The notes under the pieces: generated by a model | Databases searched by the model: none | Told to the model about the DNA's origin: nothing | Seen by the model: only the letters and a program-made list of their open reading frames with translations | Shown: piece by piece, positions 8,937 through 17,015 of the stretch | How positions within the stretch are numbered: position 1 is the first letter of the stretch | Layout of the letters: every line of letters starts with the position of its first letter | Program-made: the position numbers and the translations under genes | Assembly: GCF_041677825.1 (NCBI RefSeq) | Contig: NZ_JBAYPG010000016.1 | Location: 1-64,000 of the forward strand | DNA length: 64,000 nucleotides | Reading direction: 5' to 3' | Source of the DNA: Castellaniella sp041677825 | GTDB lineage: Bacteria > Pseudomonadota > Gammaproteobacteria > Burkholderiales > Burkholderiaceae_B

Positions 8937-10118
8937 TTACCCACGCGGGCTGCCAGTGTGACAGGCGGGAAGGCCTATGGCCACCTGCTCCACCAGCGCC
9001 ATCACCTGCCCCACCTTAACCCTGGCCACGCACCTGACCGCACCCTCTTCTGTCAATGGGTAGATACAGTTCCAGTTACAATTGAAGCATGGCATATGAT
9101 GAACGGCACACAGGGGTCTGGACCCTGTCAATTCTTCCGGATAGGGCAGAAACCGGCCATAGTGCCCGCCGCCCAATATGCAGACGGCAGGTAGTCCCAC
9201 CGCAGCCGCAATATGCACCGCAGACGTATCATTGCTGATCAGCAGGGCACTGCGCCGCAAGATCGAAATCAGTTGCACAAGCGTTGTTTTTCCGCTCAAG
9301 TCAGTGCAACGATCCCCGATTTCAGCCGCTATCTTCCGGCACCTGATCTGGTCATTCGAATCACCACAGAGAATTATATCCAGATCAAATCGATCTTTTA
9401 GCGCCAGGCCTGTCGCAATGAAATTCTTCAGTGGCCATTCCTTGCCCGACCAGGATGCCCCAGGAAACAACACGGCATAAGCATGCTCATGAACAAAGCT
9501 TGAATCAGACAGGTCTTCAGGAATTTCGGCAACCCTTGCGACGAAGTCCCGACGCGCCAGATTGCTTATGAATTCTGCATTCCTGTAAAGTTCCATGAGC
9601 GGCTTGTCGGATGCCGGAACGAGTTCGGTGTACCATCGGTCGCTTTTTTTCTTTTCCTGCCGGGTCATGTTGCTCAGGTCACCCACTGAGCCAATACGCG
9701 CTTGCGCAGCTGTGGCCCGCACAATGCTGTCACCGTGCAGACAGACCCTGGAATAGGTCGGCTGGACAGCCGTATGAAACCCTTTTTTCCGTATCAGAGT
9801 CAGGAACCTGTATCTGTAGAGAAAATCGAATGCCAGCTTCCTGCCATCAACCGGGATGACATCATCCCAATAGGGAAACTGGCGCGCAAGCTCTGCCCAG
9901 ACCCGGTTTGCGATCAATATGATCCGTTCATTCGGAAATATGCCCCTGAATTCCTTGGCCGAATCAAGCCATAAAATGAAATCCCCGATGGCATCCACCC
10001 GCACAATGGCGATCCCCTTCCTGGGCCCATGCACTGGAATCATTGCTACAAGAAGGTCGCAAAGCAACGCAGGAAGCCGCCTTGATTTCAATACGATTTT
10101 CTTCAGGAAATTCCGCAC
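8937..10118 (-). CDS. Glycosyltransferase family 9
   Basis: A 393-residue GT9 transferase. GIAIVRVDAIGDFILWLDSA at about 35-54 is the N-terminal signature, and ISNDTSAVHIAAAVGLP in the C-terminal domain is the donor-site motif. Near the C-terminus MPCFNCNWNC places three closely spaced Cys, with a fourth further on (AVRCVA), a pattern seen in some GT9 proteins. The start codon is GTG, with AAGG just upstream in the last codons of the preceding GT2 gene. It follows that gene by six bases. The acceptor is unknown. Confidence 0.82.
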   Translation of the reverse strand: MRNFLKKIVLKSRRLPALLCDLLVAMIPVHGPRKGIAIVRVDAIGDFILWLDSAKEFRGIFPNERIILIANRVWAELARQFPYWDDVIPVDGRKLAFDFLYRYRFLTLIRKKGFHTAVQPTYSRVCLHGDSIVRATAAQARIGSVGDLSNMTRQEKKKSDRWYTELVPASDKPLMELYRNAEFISNLARRDFVARVAEIPEDLSDSSFVHEHAYAVLFPGASWSGKEWPLKNFIATGLALKDRFDLDIILCGDSNDQIRCRKIAAEIGDRCTDLSGKTTLVQLISILRRSALLISNDTSAVHIAAAVGLPAVCILGGGHYGRFLPYPEELTGSRPLCAVHHMPCFNCNWNCIYPLTEEGAVRCVARVKVGQVMALVEQVAIGLPACHTGSPRG

Positions 10119-10124
10119 ACACCT

Positions 10125-10919
10125 TCACCTTCGCATCTTCCCGTAATGCACCACAAACCGTACGGCGAACAGCAGCAGTTGCACGATCCGGTTGTGGCCC
10201 AGGCCAACCAGGATGCGGAATTTCTCGGACATCACGCCCAGCGCATCCCGGCCGCTGGTACCGGCCTGGCCGAATTCGCCGGCGATGAAATCCGCCCGGG
10301 CGACCACGGCGCCGCCGTGCACGGCCTTGAGGATGAAATCACTGTCGGCTGCAATCGGAAAGCGGTTCGAATAATACCCGTAGCGTGCGTGCAGGCGGGT
10401 GCGGATGGCCAGGCTGACCGAATGGTTGCCGACATAGGCCAACTCGGCGTAGAGCCACTCCCAGGGTCGGCTTCTGACGCGGATCAAGTCTGACCCCGCG
10501 CGCGCCACGGCGGCCACGAAATCAGCCTGCGTACGGGCGCAGGCCTGGCGAAACCTGGCAATCGCATCAGGTTCGAGCACGTCATCGGCGCCCACCACCA
10601 GATAATAGTCGCCCCGCGCTAACCGGATGGCGCGGTTCAGGGCGTCGTAAATACCGAAATCCGGCCGGGAATCCAGGCGCAGGTTCAGTGTGGCCGCCGC
10701 GACTTCAAGACATTCCAGCGTCCCATCAGTAGACGCGCCGTCAGCCACCACCCATTCGAAATCGCCATCCGTCTGCGCCTGTAGCGACGCAACCAGCCCC
10801 GGCAGCACCGCGGCGGCATTGCAGGTCGCCGTGATCACCGAAAAGCGCGGCAGAGCCGTGGGCGGGTCAGCAAAAGAACCGGTCATGATCGAGGCTGCGC
10901 AAGGCGCGGGCTTGCCCAT
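10125..10919 (-). CDS. Glycosyltransferase family 2 (WcaA/PGL-like)
   Basis: A 264-residue GT2 transferase. RFSVITATCNAAA at about 25-37 is the first strand, DGASTDGT follows, and VVGADDVLEPDAIA holds the metal-binding acidic residues. The pattern FGIYDALNRAIRLARGDY matches the colanic-acid type of GT2. The start at 10919 lies three bases after the stop of the short PrlF-like gene; ATG 10886 is a second option. It is part of the manC-linked segment, which fits use of GDP-mannose or GDP-fucose, though this is inference. Confidence 0.82.
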   Translation of the reverse strand: MGKPAPCAASIMTGSFADPPTALPRFSVITATCNAAAVLPGLVASLQAQTDGDFEWVVADGASTDGTLECLEVAAATLNLRLDSRPDFGIYDALNRAIRLARGDYYLVVGADDVLEPDAIARFRQACARTQADFVAAVARAGSDLIRVRSRPWEWLYAELAYVGNHSVSLAIRTRLHARYGYYSNRFPIAADSDFILKAVHGGAVVARADFIAGEFGQAGTSGRDALGVMSEKFRILVGLGHNRIVQLLLFAVRFVVHYGKMRR

Positions 10920-10922
10920 GCT

Positions 10923-11165
10923 TCATTCGTCGTCCTTCGACAGGGCGGCATCGAGATCGACCTCGATGCCACCAACCAGCGCCTGGAGCTGTTGGACGAG
11001 TCCTGCATCCAATGCCTGCAAGCGCTCGGGATGGCTGGCGATGTCGTGGGCCAGAACATCCAGAAACGGGCCAAGGCCAAGATCTCCATCTTCATGGCTT
11101 GCAGCCCGGGGCTGCGTAGATTCAGCGCCTGCGGTCGCAGGCACGACGTTCTCAAACTCGCCCAT
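10923..11165 (-). CDS. Orphan PrlF-antitoxin-like C-terminal domain (80 aa)
   Basis: An 80-residue acidic protein. Its second half, PFLDVLAHDIASHPERLQAL followed by QALVGGIEVDLDAALSKDDE, resembles the C-terminal region of PrlF-family type II antitoxins. Those normally begin with an AbrB-type DNA-binding domain, which is missing here. The start is well supported: GGAGG lies six bases before the ATG at 11165, inside the last codons of manC, and the frames overlap by 14 bases. It ends three bases before the next GT2 gene. No YhaV-like toxin is present. It could be a trimmed antitoxin kept in the operon for a new role, or a decaying remnant. The good translation signals favour an expressed gene. 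Confidence 0.62.
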   Translation of the reverse strand: MGEFENVVPATAGAESTQPRAASHEDGDLGLGPFLDVLAHDIASHPERLQALDAGLVQQLQALVGGIEVDLDAALSKDDE

Positions 11166-12639
11166 AGCGGTCCTCCAGGCGTACGATGTCATCTTCGCCC
11201 AGGTAGGCGCCCGACTGCACTTCGATCAGTTCGAGCGGGATCACGCCTGGGTTTTCCAGGCTGTGCACCTGGCCGATGGGGATATAGGTGGACTGATTCT
11301 CGCTCACCAGGTAGGTTTGATCGCCCTTGGTGACCTGCGCCGTGCCGCTGACCACCACCCAGTGCTCGGCGCGGTGGTGGTGCTTCTGCAGCGACAGCTT
11401 GCCGCCGGGCTTCACCGTGATCTTCTTGACCTGGTAGCGCGGGCCGCTGCCTATGGCATCGAAATGGCCCCAAGGGCGCCATTCTTCACGGTGGCGCAAG
11501 TGCTCGCTGCGCCCGGCGGCCTGCAACTGGGCGACGATGGCCTTGACATCCTGCACCTGATCCTTGCGCGCCACCAGCACCGCATCGCGGGTTTCGACCA
11601 CCACCAGGTCCTGCACGCCCACCAGCGCCACCAGCCGATGGTCGGCGCGCACCAGGTTGTCGTGCGCCGCGTGCATGAGCACATCGCCACGCAGGCGATT
11701 GCCCTGTGCATCATCGGGCTGCACCTGGGCGAGTGCCGACCAGGCGCCCAGATCATCCCAACCCGCATCGAGGGCCACCATCGCCGCCTGGGTCGTATGC
11801 TCCATGACGGCGCAGTCCACCGATTCGGCCGGGCAGGCCGCGAAATCGTCATGGCCGATGCGCACGAAATCCAGGTCATGTACACATCCCGCCCAGGCCT
11901 GGCGGCAGGCCGCCAGGATATCGGGCCGGCTGGCCTGCAGGGCCTGCAGGTAATCGCTGGCGCGAAACAGGAACATGCCGCTGTTCCAGTAGTATTCACC
12001 GCTGTCCAGATAGGCCTGCGCCGTCTGCGCGTCGGGTTTTTCGACGAACTGGCGCACCTGCCAGCCGCTGGCCAGGGGGGTGCCGCGCCGGATGTAGCCA
12101 TAGCCCGTCTCGGGCCGGTCGGGCACGATGCCGAAGGTGGCCAGGCGGCCCTGCTGCGCCAGCGTGCGGGCGGCCTGCACCGCCTGCTGCCAGCGCGCCA
12201 CATCGCCGATGCGGTGATCGGCAGCCAATACCAGCAAGAGCGGGTCGGCCCCCTGCCCCATGGCCATGAGGGCCGCCAGCGCGATGGCCGGCGCGGTGTT
12301 GCGCGGGCAAGGTTCGAGCAGGACGCGGCCTTCGGCCAGGCCCACATCGTGCATCTGCTCGGCCGCCAGAAAGCGGTGCTTCTCATTGCATACCAGGATG
12401 GGTGCCAGGCAATCCAGGCCCTGCAGGCGCTGCAGGGCCTGCTGCAGCAAGGTCTGCTCGCCGGCCAGCGCAAGGAACTGCTTGGGCTTGTACTCGCGCG
12501 ACAGCGGCCACAGGCGCGTGCCCGAGCCGCCTGCCAGCACGACCGGCAGCAGGGCCTCGGCCCGCCTGTCGGCAGGAGCGGGCACGCGCGGTGGCTGGCC
12601 CACCGGCGCAAATTCAGTGCTGTGACCCTCTTGCGTCAT
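11152..12639 (-). CDS. manC: Mannose-1-phosphate guanylyltransferase / mannose-6-phosphate isomerase
   Basis: A 495-residue two-domain cytoplasmic enzyme that makes GDP-mannose, with a second phosphomannose-isomerase (cupin) domain. The nucleotidyltransferase signature GGSGTRLWPLSR is at 37-48 and is followed by KPKQF; FVEKPD lies in the middle. The C-terminal cupin has KPGGKLSLQKHHHRAEHW with the metal-binding His and Glu residues. The length is usual for ManC/AlgA/CpsB. It overlaps fcl by four bases (ATGA) and feeds gmd and fcl to give GDP-L-fucose. The first 28 residues are an unconserved Pro/Ala-rich extension. Confidence 0.95.
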   Translation of the reverse strand: MTQEGHSTEFAPVGQPPRVPAPADRRAEALLPVVLAGGSGTRLWPLSREYKPKQFLALAGEQTLLQQALQRLQGLDCLAPILVCNEKHRFLAAEQMHDVGLAEGRVLLEPCPRNTAPAIALAALMAMGQGADPLLLVLAADHRIGDVARWQQAVQAARTLAQQGRLATFGIVPDRPETGYGYIRRGTPLASGWQVRQFVEKPDAQTAQAYLDSGEYYWNSGMFLFRASDYLQALQASRPDILAACRQAWAGCVHDLDFVRIGHDDFAACPAESVDCAVMEHTTQAAMVALDAGWDDLGAWSALAQVQPDDAQGNRLRGDVLMHAAHDNLVRADHRLVALVGVQDLVVVETRDAVLVARKDQVQDVKAIVAQLQAAGRSEHLRHREEWRPWGHFDAIGSGPRYQVKKITVKPGGKLSLQKHHHRAEHWVVVSGTAQVTKGDQTYLVSENQSTYIPIGQVHSLENPGVIPLELIEVQSGAYLGEDDIVRLEDRYGRV

Positions 12640-13712
12640 TGCTCTGCCCCCCGATAAGCGTCACCCTGCGCCTGAAACCAGGCATACGTCTGCGCCAGCC
12701 CCGTGCGCAAGGGGATCTGCGGCCGCCAGCCGAGGGCCTGCAGGCGGCCGACATCGAGCAATTTGCGCGGCGTCCCGTCAGGCTGGGTCGGATCGAAGTG
12801 GATTTTACCCCTGTAGCCGACCACTTCGGCCAGCAGCGTGGCGAGCGCGGCGATGCTGACATCCGTGCCGGTGCCGATATTGATGTGTGAAAGCATGGGC
12901 TGAACCATACCCCAATACGTATCCGCAGGCAGATCCATGACGTGCACGCAGGCCGCCGCCATATCGTCCACGTGCAGGAACTCGCGCCGCGGCCGCCCGC
13001 TGCCCCACACGGCCACCTGCGCCAGGCCTTGCATCCGCGCCTCGTGCAGGCGGCGCATGAGCGCCGGGATCACGTGGCTGTCGCGCGGATGGAAATTATC
13101 GCCCGGCCCATACAGATTGGTAGGCATCACGCTGCGGTAGTCGCGCCCATGCTGGCGATGATACGACTCGCACAGCTTGATGCCGGCGATCTTGGCCACC
13201 GCATAGGGTTCGTTGGTGGGCTCCAGCGACCCGGTGAGCAGTGCCGATTCGGCCATGGGCTGCGCCGCCAGCCGGGGATAGATGCACGAAGAGCCCAGAA
13301 ACAGCAGCTTCTGCACCCCGGCCTCGTGAGCCGCCTGAATCACATTGCACTGGATCATCAGGTTTTCGTAAAGAAAATCGGCCGGACGGGTCTGGTTGGC
13401 GTGGATGCCGCCCACCCGGGCGGCCGCCAGATACACCTCATCCACCGCCTGCGCCGCAAAAAAGGCACGCACCGCCGCCGGGTCGCGCAGATCCAGCTGC
13501 GCGCGCGCGGCGGTGAGCAGGGTGGCCCCGCCCCCCCGGGCCTGCAGGTGGCGCACCAGCGCCGAACCCACCATGCCCTGGTGCCCCGCCACGTAGATAC
13601 GCGGGACATGGCTGCCGGGCGCTGCGGCGCCCGAGCCGTCGCCAGCCGGCCCATGGGCGTACCCGCCAGCGGCGTGACGCCCTGTCGTGGCCAACCCGGA
13701 ATGCGCGCCCAT
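12636..13712 (-). CDS. fcl: GDP-L-fucose synthase
   Basis: An epimerase-reductase of the extended SDR family that converts GDP-4-keto-6-deoxymannose to GDP-L-fucose with NADPH. The nucleotide motif is YVAGHQGMVGSALVRHL. SSCIYP carries the catalytic Cys, EPYAVAKIAG holds the Tyr-Lys pair, and MPTNLYGPGDNFH is strongly conserved. I place the start at ATG 13712, eight bases past the gmd stop with GGAAGG upstream. This gives 358 residues and leaves about 36 non-conserved residues before the fold. Earlier in-frame ATGs lie inside gmd. It overlaps manC by ATGA. Confidence 0.93.
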   Translation of the reverse strand: MGAHSGLATTGRHAAGGYAHGPAGDGSGAAAPGSHVPRIYVAGHQGMVGSALVRHLQARGGGATLLTAARAQLDLRDPAAVRAFFAAQAVDEVYLAAARVGGIHANQTRPADFLYENLMIQCNVIQAAHEAGVQKLLFLGSSCIYPRLAAQPMAESALLTGSLEPTNEPYAVAKIAGIKLCESYHRQHGRDYRSVMPTNLYGPGDNFHPRDSHVIPALMRRLHEARMQGLAQVAVWGSGRPRREFLHVDDMAAACVHVMDLPADTYWGMVQPMLSHINIGTGTDVSIAALATLLAEVVGYRGKIHFDPTQPDGTPRKLLDVGRLQALGWRPQIPLRTGLAQTYAWFQAQGDAYRGAEQ

Positions 13713-13719
13713 ACCCAAC

Positions 13720-14862
13720 TCAGCCTTCCCGGGAGACATCCACGGCATAGCCGTGCTGCCTGAGCAAGGCATCGCGCCGTGCCTGTTGCAGATCATGGGC
13801 CATCATCTCGGCCACCAGTGCATCGAGCGTGATTTCGGGCGCCCAGCCCAATTGGTCGCGCGCCTTGCTGGCATCGCCCAGCAAGGTCTCGACCTCGGCC
13901 GGCCGGAAATAACGCGCATCCACGGCCACGATGACATCGCCCACGCGCATGGCCGGCGCCCGGTCGCCCGTGACGCGTTCGACGATGCCTTTTTCATCCA
14001 CCCCGCGGCCCTCGAAGCGCAGCTGCACCCCGATCTCGGCGGCCGCCTTGTGGATGAAATCGCGCACCGAATGCTGCACCCCGGTGGCAATCACGTAGTC
14101 ATCGGGCTGATCCTGCTGCAGCATCAGCCACTGCATGCGCACGTAATCCAGGGCATGGCCCCAGTCGCGCAACGCATCCAGGTTGCCCATGTACAGGCAG
14201 GGCTCCAGCCCCTGGGCGATATTGGCCAGCCCGCGGGTGATCTTGCGCGTCACGAAGGTCTCGCCGCGGCGCGGCGATTCATGATTGAACAGAATGCCGT
14301 TGCAGGCGTACAGACCATAGGCTTCGCGGTAATTGACCGTGATCCAGTAGGCATACAGCTTGGCCACCGCATACGGGCTGCGCGGGTGAAAAGGCGTGGT
14401 CTCGCGCTGTGGGGTTTCCTGCACCAGGCCGTACAGCTCGGATGACGACGCCTGATAGTAGCGGGTGGACTTTTCCAGACCCAGGAAACGGATGCCTTCC
14501 AGCAGGCGCAGCGCGCCCAGCGCATCGACATCGGCCGTATATTCGGGCGACTCGAAGCTCACCGCCACGTGCGATTGCGCCGCCAGGTTGTAGACCTCGT
14601 CGGGGCGCACCTCGGACAGGATGCGGATCAGGTTGGACGAATCGGTCAGGTCGCCATAATGCAGAAACAGGTTGCGCCGGGCTTCGTGCGGATCCTGGTA
14701 CAGGTGATCGATGCGCTGCGTATTGAACGACGATGCCCGGCGCTTGATGCCGTGCACCTTATAGCCTTTGGCGAGCAGGAACTCGGCCAGATACGAGCCA
14801 TCCTGGCCGGTGATGCCGGTGATGAGCGCTGTTTTTTGCTCAGTGGTGTGAAGAATCGTCAT
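13720..14862 (-). CDS. gmd: GDP-mannose 4,6-dehydratase
   Basis: An SDR dehydratase that turns GDP-mannose into GDP-4-keto-6-deoxymannose. GITGQDGSYLAEFLL begins at residue 16, GIKRRASSFNTQRIDH is the family hallmark, and YAVAKLYAYW carries the Tyr-Lys pair. The SSSELYG stretch supplies the catalytic Ser and Glu. The length from ATG 14862 is 380 residues; in-frame starts at 14874 and 14892 would add four or ten residues and cannot be excluded. It opens the gmd-fcl-manC unit for GDP-L-fucose, and its product could also feed an aminotransferase to give GDP-perosamine. Confidence 0.95.
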   Translation of the reverse strand: MTILHTTEQKTALITGITGQDGSYLAEFLLAKGYKVHGIKRRASSFNTQRIDHLYQDPHEARRNLFLHYGDLTDSSNLIRILSEVRPDEVYNLAAQSHVAVSFESPEYTADVDALGALRLLEGIRFLGLEKSTRYYQASSSELYGLVQETPQRETTPFHPRSPYAVAKLYAYWITVNYREAYGLYACNGILFNHESPRRGETFVTRKITRGLANIAQGLEPCLYMGNLDALRDWGHALDYVRMQWLMLQQDQPDDYVIATGVQHSVRDFIHKAAAEIGVQLRFEGRGVDEKGIVERVTGDRAPAMRVGDVIVAVDARYFRPAEVETLLGDASKARDQLGWAPEITLDALVAEMMAHDLQQARRDALLRQHGYAVDVSREG

Positions 14863-14923
14863 GCCGGTGCCCATGGTAGGCCACATTGTCATGGAAAAAC
14901 AGTTTCAGTGCCATATGGCGACC

Positions 14924-15994
14924 CTAGATGACGGCATTTTCGGGAATGGCACGTTCCATGATCTGGTCACGGTCGACCCGGTCATGGATAAAGAACGGCT
15001 CGTACTGCGTCAGTGGATCCCGATCCGGATTGCGGTACGCCAGCACCAGGAAAATGGCCATGATTGCCACGCAGGCGCCGATGAACAGCACGCGGATCGC
15101 AGTGGGTTTTTCTGTCAGGATCACGCTGAACAGCAGCGGATGCACCGCCAGCAGCGCCCAGCTGATCCGGGAGATATGGATGCCGAACGGCACGGCGGCA
15201 GAATACAGCAAGAGCCCCAGGAAAAAGCAGTTGAACAGGTACACATGATTGCGTTCGGCTGAAATCAGCCGCCGGTTCAGCAGAAAATAGATGAGGATGG
15301 CGCACATCAGGGCATAGATCTTGTAGCCGCTATCCGATACGTGCTGGGTCAGATAATACGAATACCAGCCCGTCCACAGCGACACCCGGGTGATCACGAC
15401 CGACCCCAGGGCCAGCGCGGCCAGCCAGGCCAGTACATAGACGGGCAGGTTCAGCAGGCGCGCCAGGTAGCGGCGCAGCAGAACCACGGGGATCAGGATC
15501 GCGATCGCGGCATGAAACAGGATGGCCAGCAGCATCAGCCCCAGGGATACGTACAGATTGCGCCGGATATCGCTGGCCACGTAAAAGAAGATGGCAATCG
15601 CGATGAACTGGCGCACCACGCCCAGGCTGTCCAGAAAGGCCATGGGCAGGCACAGGAACGAAAAGACCCCGATCAGGCTCAGCCGGTAGGTGCTGCAGTA
15701 GCGATCGAATGCCAGGTAGTAGAACAGCACCACCAGCGCGCTCGATAGGGCAAAGAACACCATCGGGTCGGTGAGGCTGGCAATGCCCATCAACACGCGC
15801 GACAGGGGTTCGAACCGGTCGATGGCGCCCGTGCTGATGAGCTCGTAGTACACCGGATAATCGAAACCGGCGTTGAAACGCAGGGCCGAAAAGGCAAAGA
15901 ACGCCAGAAAGCTCAGTGACAGCTGCAGGCGCACCGACAACTCGAGATGATAGATGTAGAGCAGATAGCCGAAGAGCAGAAAATAATAGACCAT
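14924..15994 (-). CDS. EpsG-type polysaccharide polymerase (candidate Wzy)
   Basis: A 356-residue inner-membrane protein with about ten hydrophobic helices. It starts MVYYFLLFGYLLYIYH and then has FSALRFNAGFDYPVYYELIS, the arrangement seen at the start of EpsG-like proteins (R-x-x-x-G-x-D-Y-x-x-Y). EpsG proteins act as Wzy-like polymerases that join lipid-linked repeat units in the periplasm. It lies between the Wzz-like and gmd genes and is the natural polymerase partner of the Wzx flippase at 18.4-19.6 kb. A different Wzy candidate lies at 45-46 kb. Confidence 0.78.
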   Translation of the reverse strand: MVYYFLLFGYLLYIYHLELSVRLQLSLSFLAFFAFSALRFNAGFDYPVYYELISTGAIDRFEPLSRVLMGIASLTDPMVFFALSSALVVLFYYLAFDRYCSTYRLSLIGVFSFLCLPMAFLDSLGVVRQFIAIAIFFYVASDIRRNLYVSLGLMLLAILFHAAIAILIPVVLLRRYLARLLNLPVYVLAWLAALALGSVVITRVSLWTGWYSYYLTQHVSDSGYKIYALMCAILIYFLLNRRLISAERNHVYLFNCFFLGLLLYSAAVPFGIHISRISWALLAVHPLLFSVILTEKPTAIRVLFIGACVAIMAIFLVLAYRNPDRDPLTQYEPFFIHDRVDRDQIMERAIPENAVI

Positions 15995-16015
15995 TGCGCG
16001 CGATCTGAATGTTCG

Positions 16016-17005
16016 TCAGACCTGCTTGCGCATCCTGCGCAGGCTGCCGCACGACACCCACCCCAGAATGCACAGAAAGCCGAGCACCAGCCCGGCGATG
16101 GCCCCCACTGCAAGCGTGACATTGCGCCGGGGGAAATAGGGCGCGGCGGGCACACTGGCCCTGAACGACACACGGGCCAGATCGCCTGCGGGTTGCGGGT
16201 CCATGGCCTCGAGAAGATCGGCGCGGGCCTGCAATACAGCCAGGCGCGATGGATCACCCTGCGCACCCGCAGCATCCCGATATTCGGCTGCCTTGCGCAA
16301 CAGGGCGATCTGCTGCGCATTCAGCTCGACCTCGTTGTGGCGCAGACCCTGCAGCACCGCCAGCATCTCGGCGTGGCTGCGCTCGAGCGCTATCTCGACC
16401 AGCTGATTCACCCAGCTCGCGGCCAGCACTGGATCGGGGTAGGACAGGGTCACATCGACCCTGGGAACCCCCCTACGGACATGATCCGCGAAGCTCAGAT
16501 TGCTGTAGAGACCCTGCCGGACACGCGCCTTCTCTGACTCGGACAAAGGCGTGCCGCCTGTCGGGCGGACGATGGACTCGAAGAGCTGGTCGCGGACTTC
16601 CTGTGAATGCAGGTGGCGCAGGAAAATCTCGAATGACGCTGCGGGGGTGAGTTCTTTCCAGTTGAGCACCTCGGACATCACGTTGGTGTCATTGCCGCGC
16701 CCTTCGGCAAAGGCCGATACGATGAATTCCAGCCAATTGTGCGGCGGCTGGGCCGTGTCAGGTTCGTGAACTATCCTGTCGAGCCGCTGCAGGGCCAGGT
16801 TATAGGCACTCAGGTCGACCGCGGAGGCCGGCACCACCACCGCCTGGGCTCGATAACGCGCCACGGCCAGGCCCAGGAACACCCCGGCACAGGCCAGCCC
16901 AAGCATCATGCACACCAGCAGGAACCACTTGCCCCGCCACACGGCCCCCAGCATCTGTTCAAAACCCACCAGGGCAGTACCCTGGCCATTGTGACATGTA
17001 TCCAA
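16016..17005 (-). CDS. Wzz-like chain-length determinant protein
   Basis: A polysaccharide co-polymerase of about 329 residues. One membrane helix lies near residues 30-50 (WFLLVCMMLGLACAGVFLGL), a large periplasmic domain with helical Glu/Gln/Ala-rich segments follows, and a second helix lies near the C-terminus (VTLAVGAIAGLVLGFLCIL) preceded by PAAPYFPRRN, the Pro-rich motif typical of the family. There is no kinase domain, unlike the Wzc gene in the export module. The start is uncertain. TTG at 17005 is preceded by GGAGG three bases away. The first ATG is at 16954. Frames further upstream lie inside the previous gene. Confidence 0.78.
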   Translation of the reverse strand: MDTCHNGQGTALVGFEQMLGAVWRGKWFLLVCMMLGLACAGVFLGLAVARYRAQAVVVPASAVDLSAYNLALQRLDRIVHEPDTAQPPHNWLEFIVSAFAEGRGNDTNVMSEVLNWKELTPAASFEIFLRHLHSQEVRDQLFESIVRPTGGTPLSESEKARVRQGLYSNLSFADHVRRGVPRVDVTLSYPDPVLAASWVNQLVEIALERSHAEMLAVLQGLRHNEVELNAQQIALLRKAAEYRDAAGAQGDPSRLAVLQARADLLEAMDPQPAGDLARVSFRASVPAAPYFPRRNVTLAVGAIAGLVLGFLCILGWVSCGSLRRMRKQV

Positions 17006-17015
17006 TTTCCTCCCC

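Noticed and set aside
10690..12657. A 655-residue plus-strand frame
   Set aside because: It lies antisense to manC and the GT2 gene and has no recognisable domain; it is an effect of high GC content.
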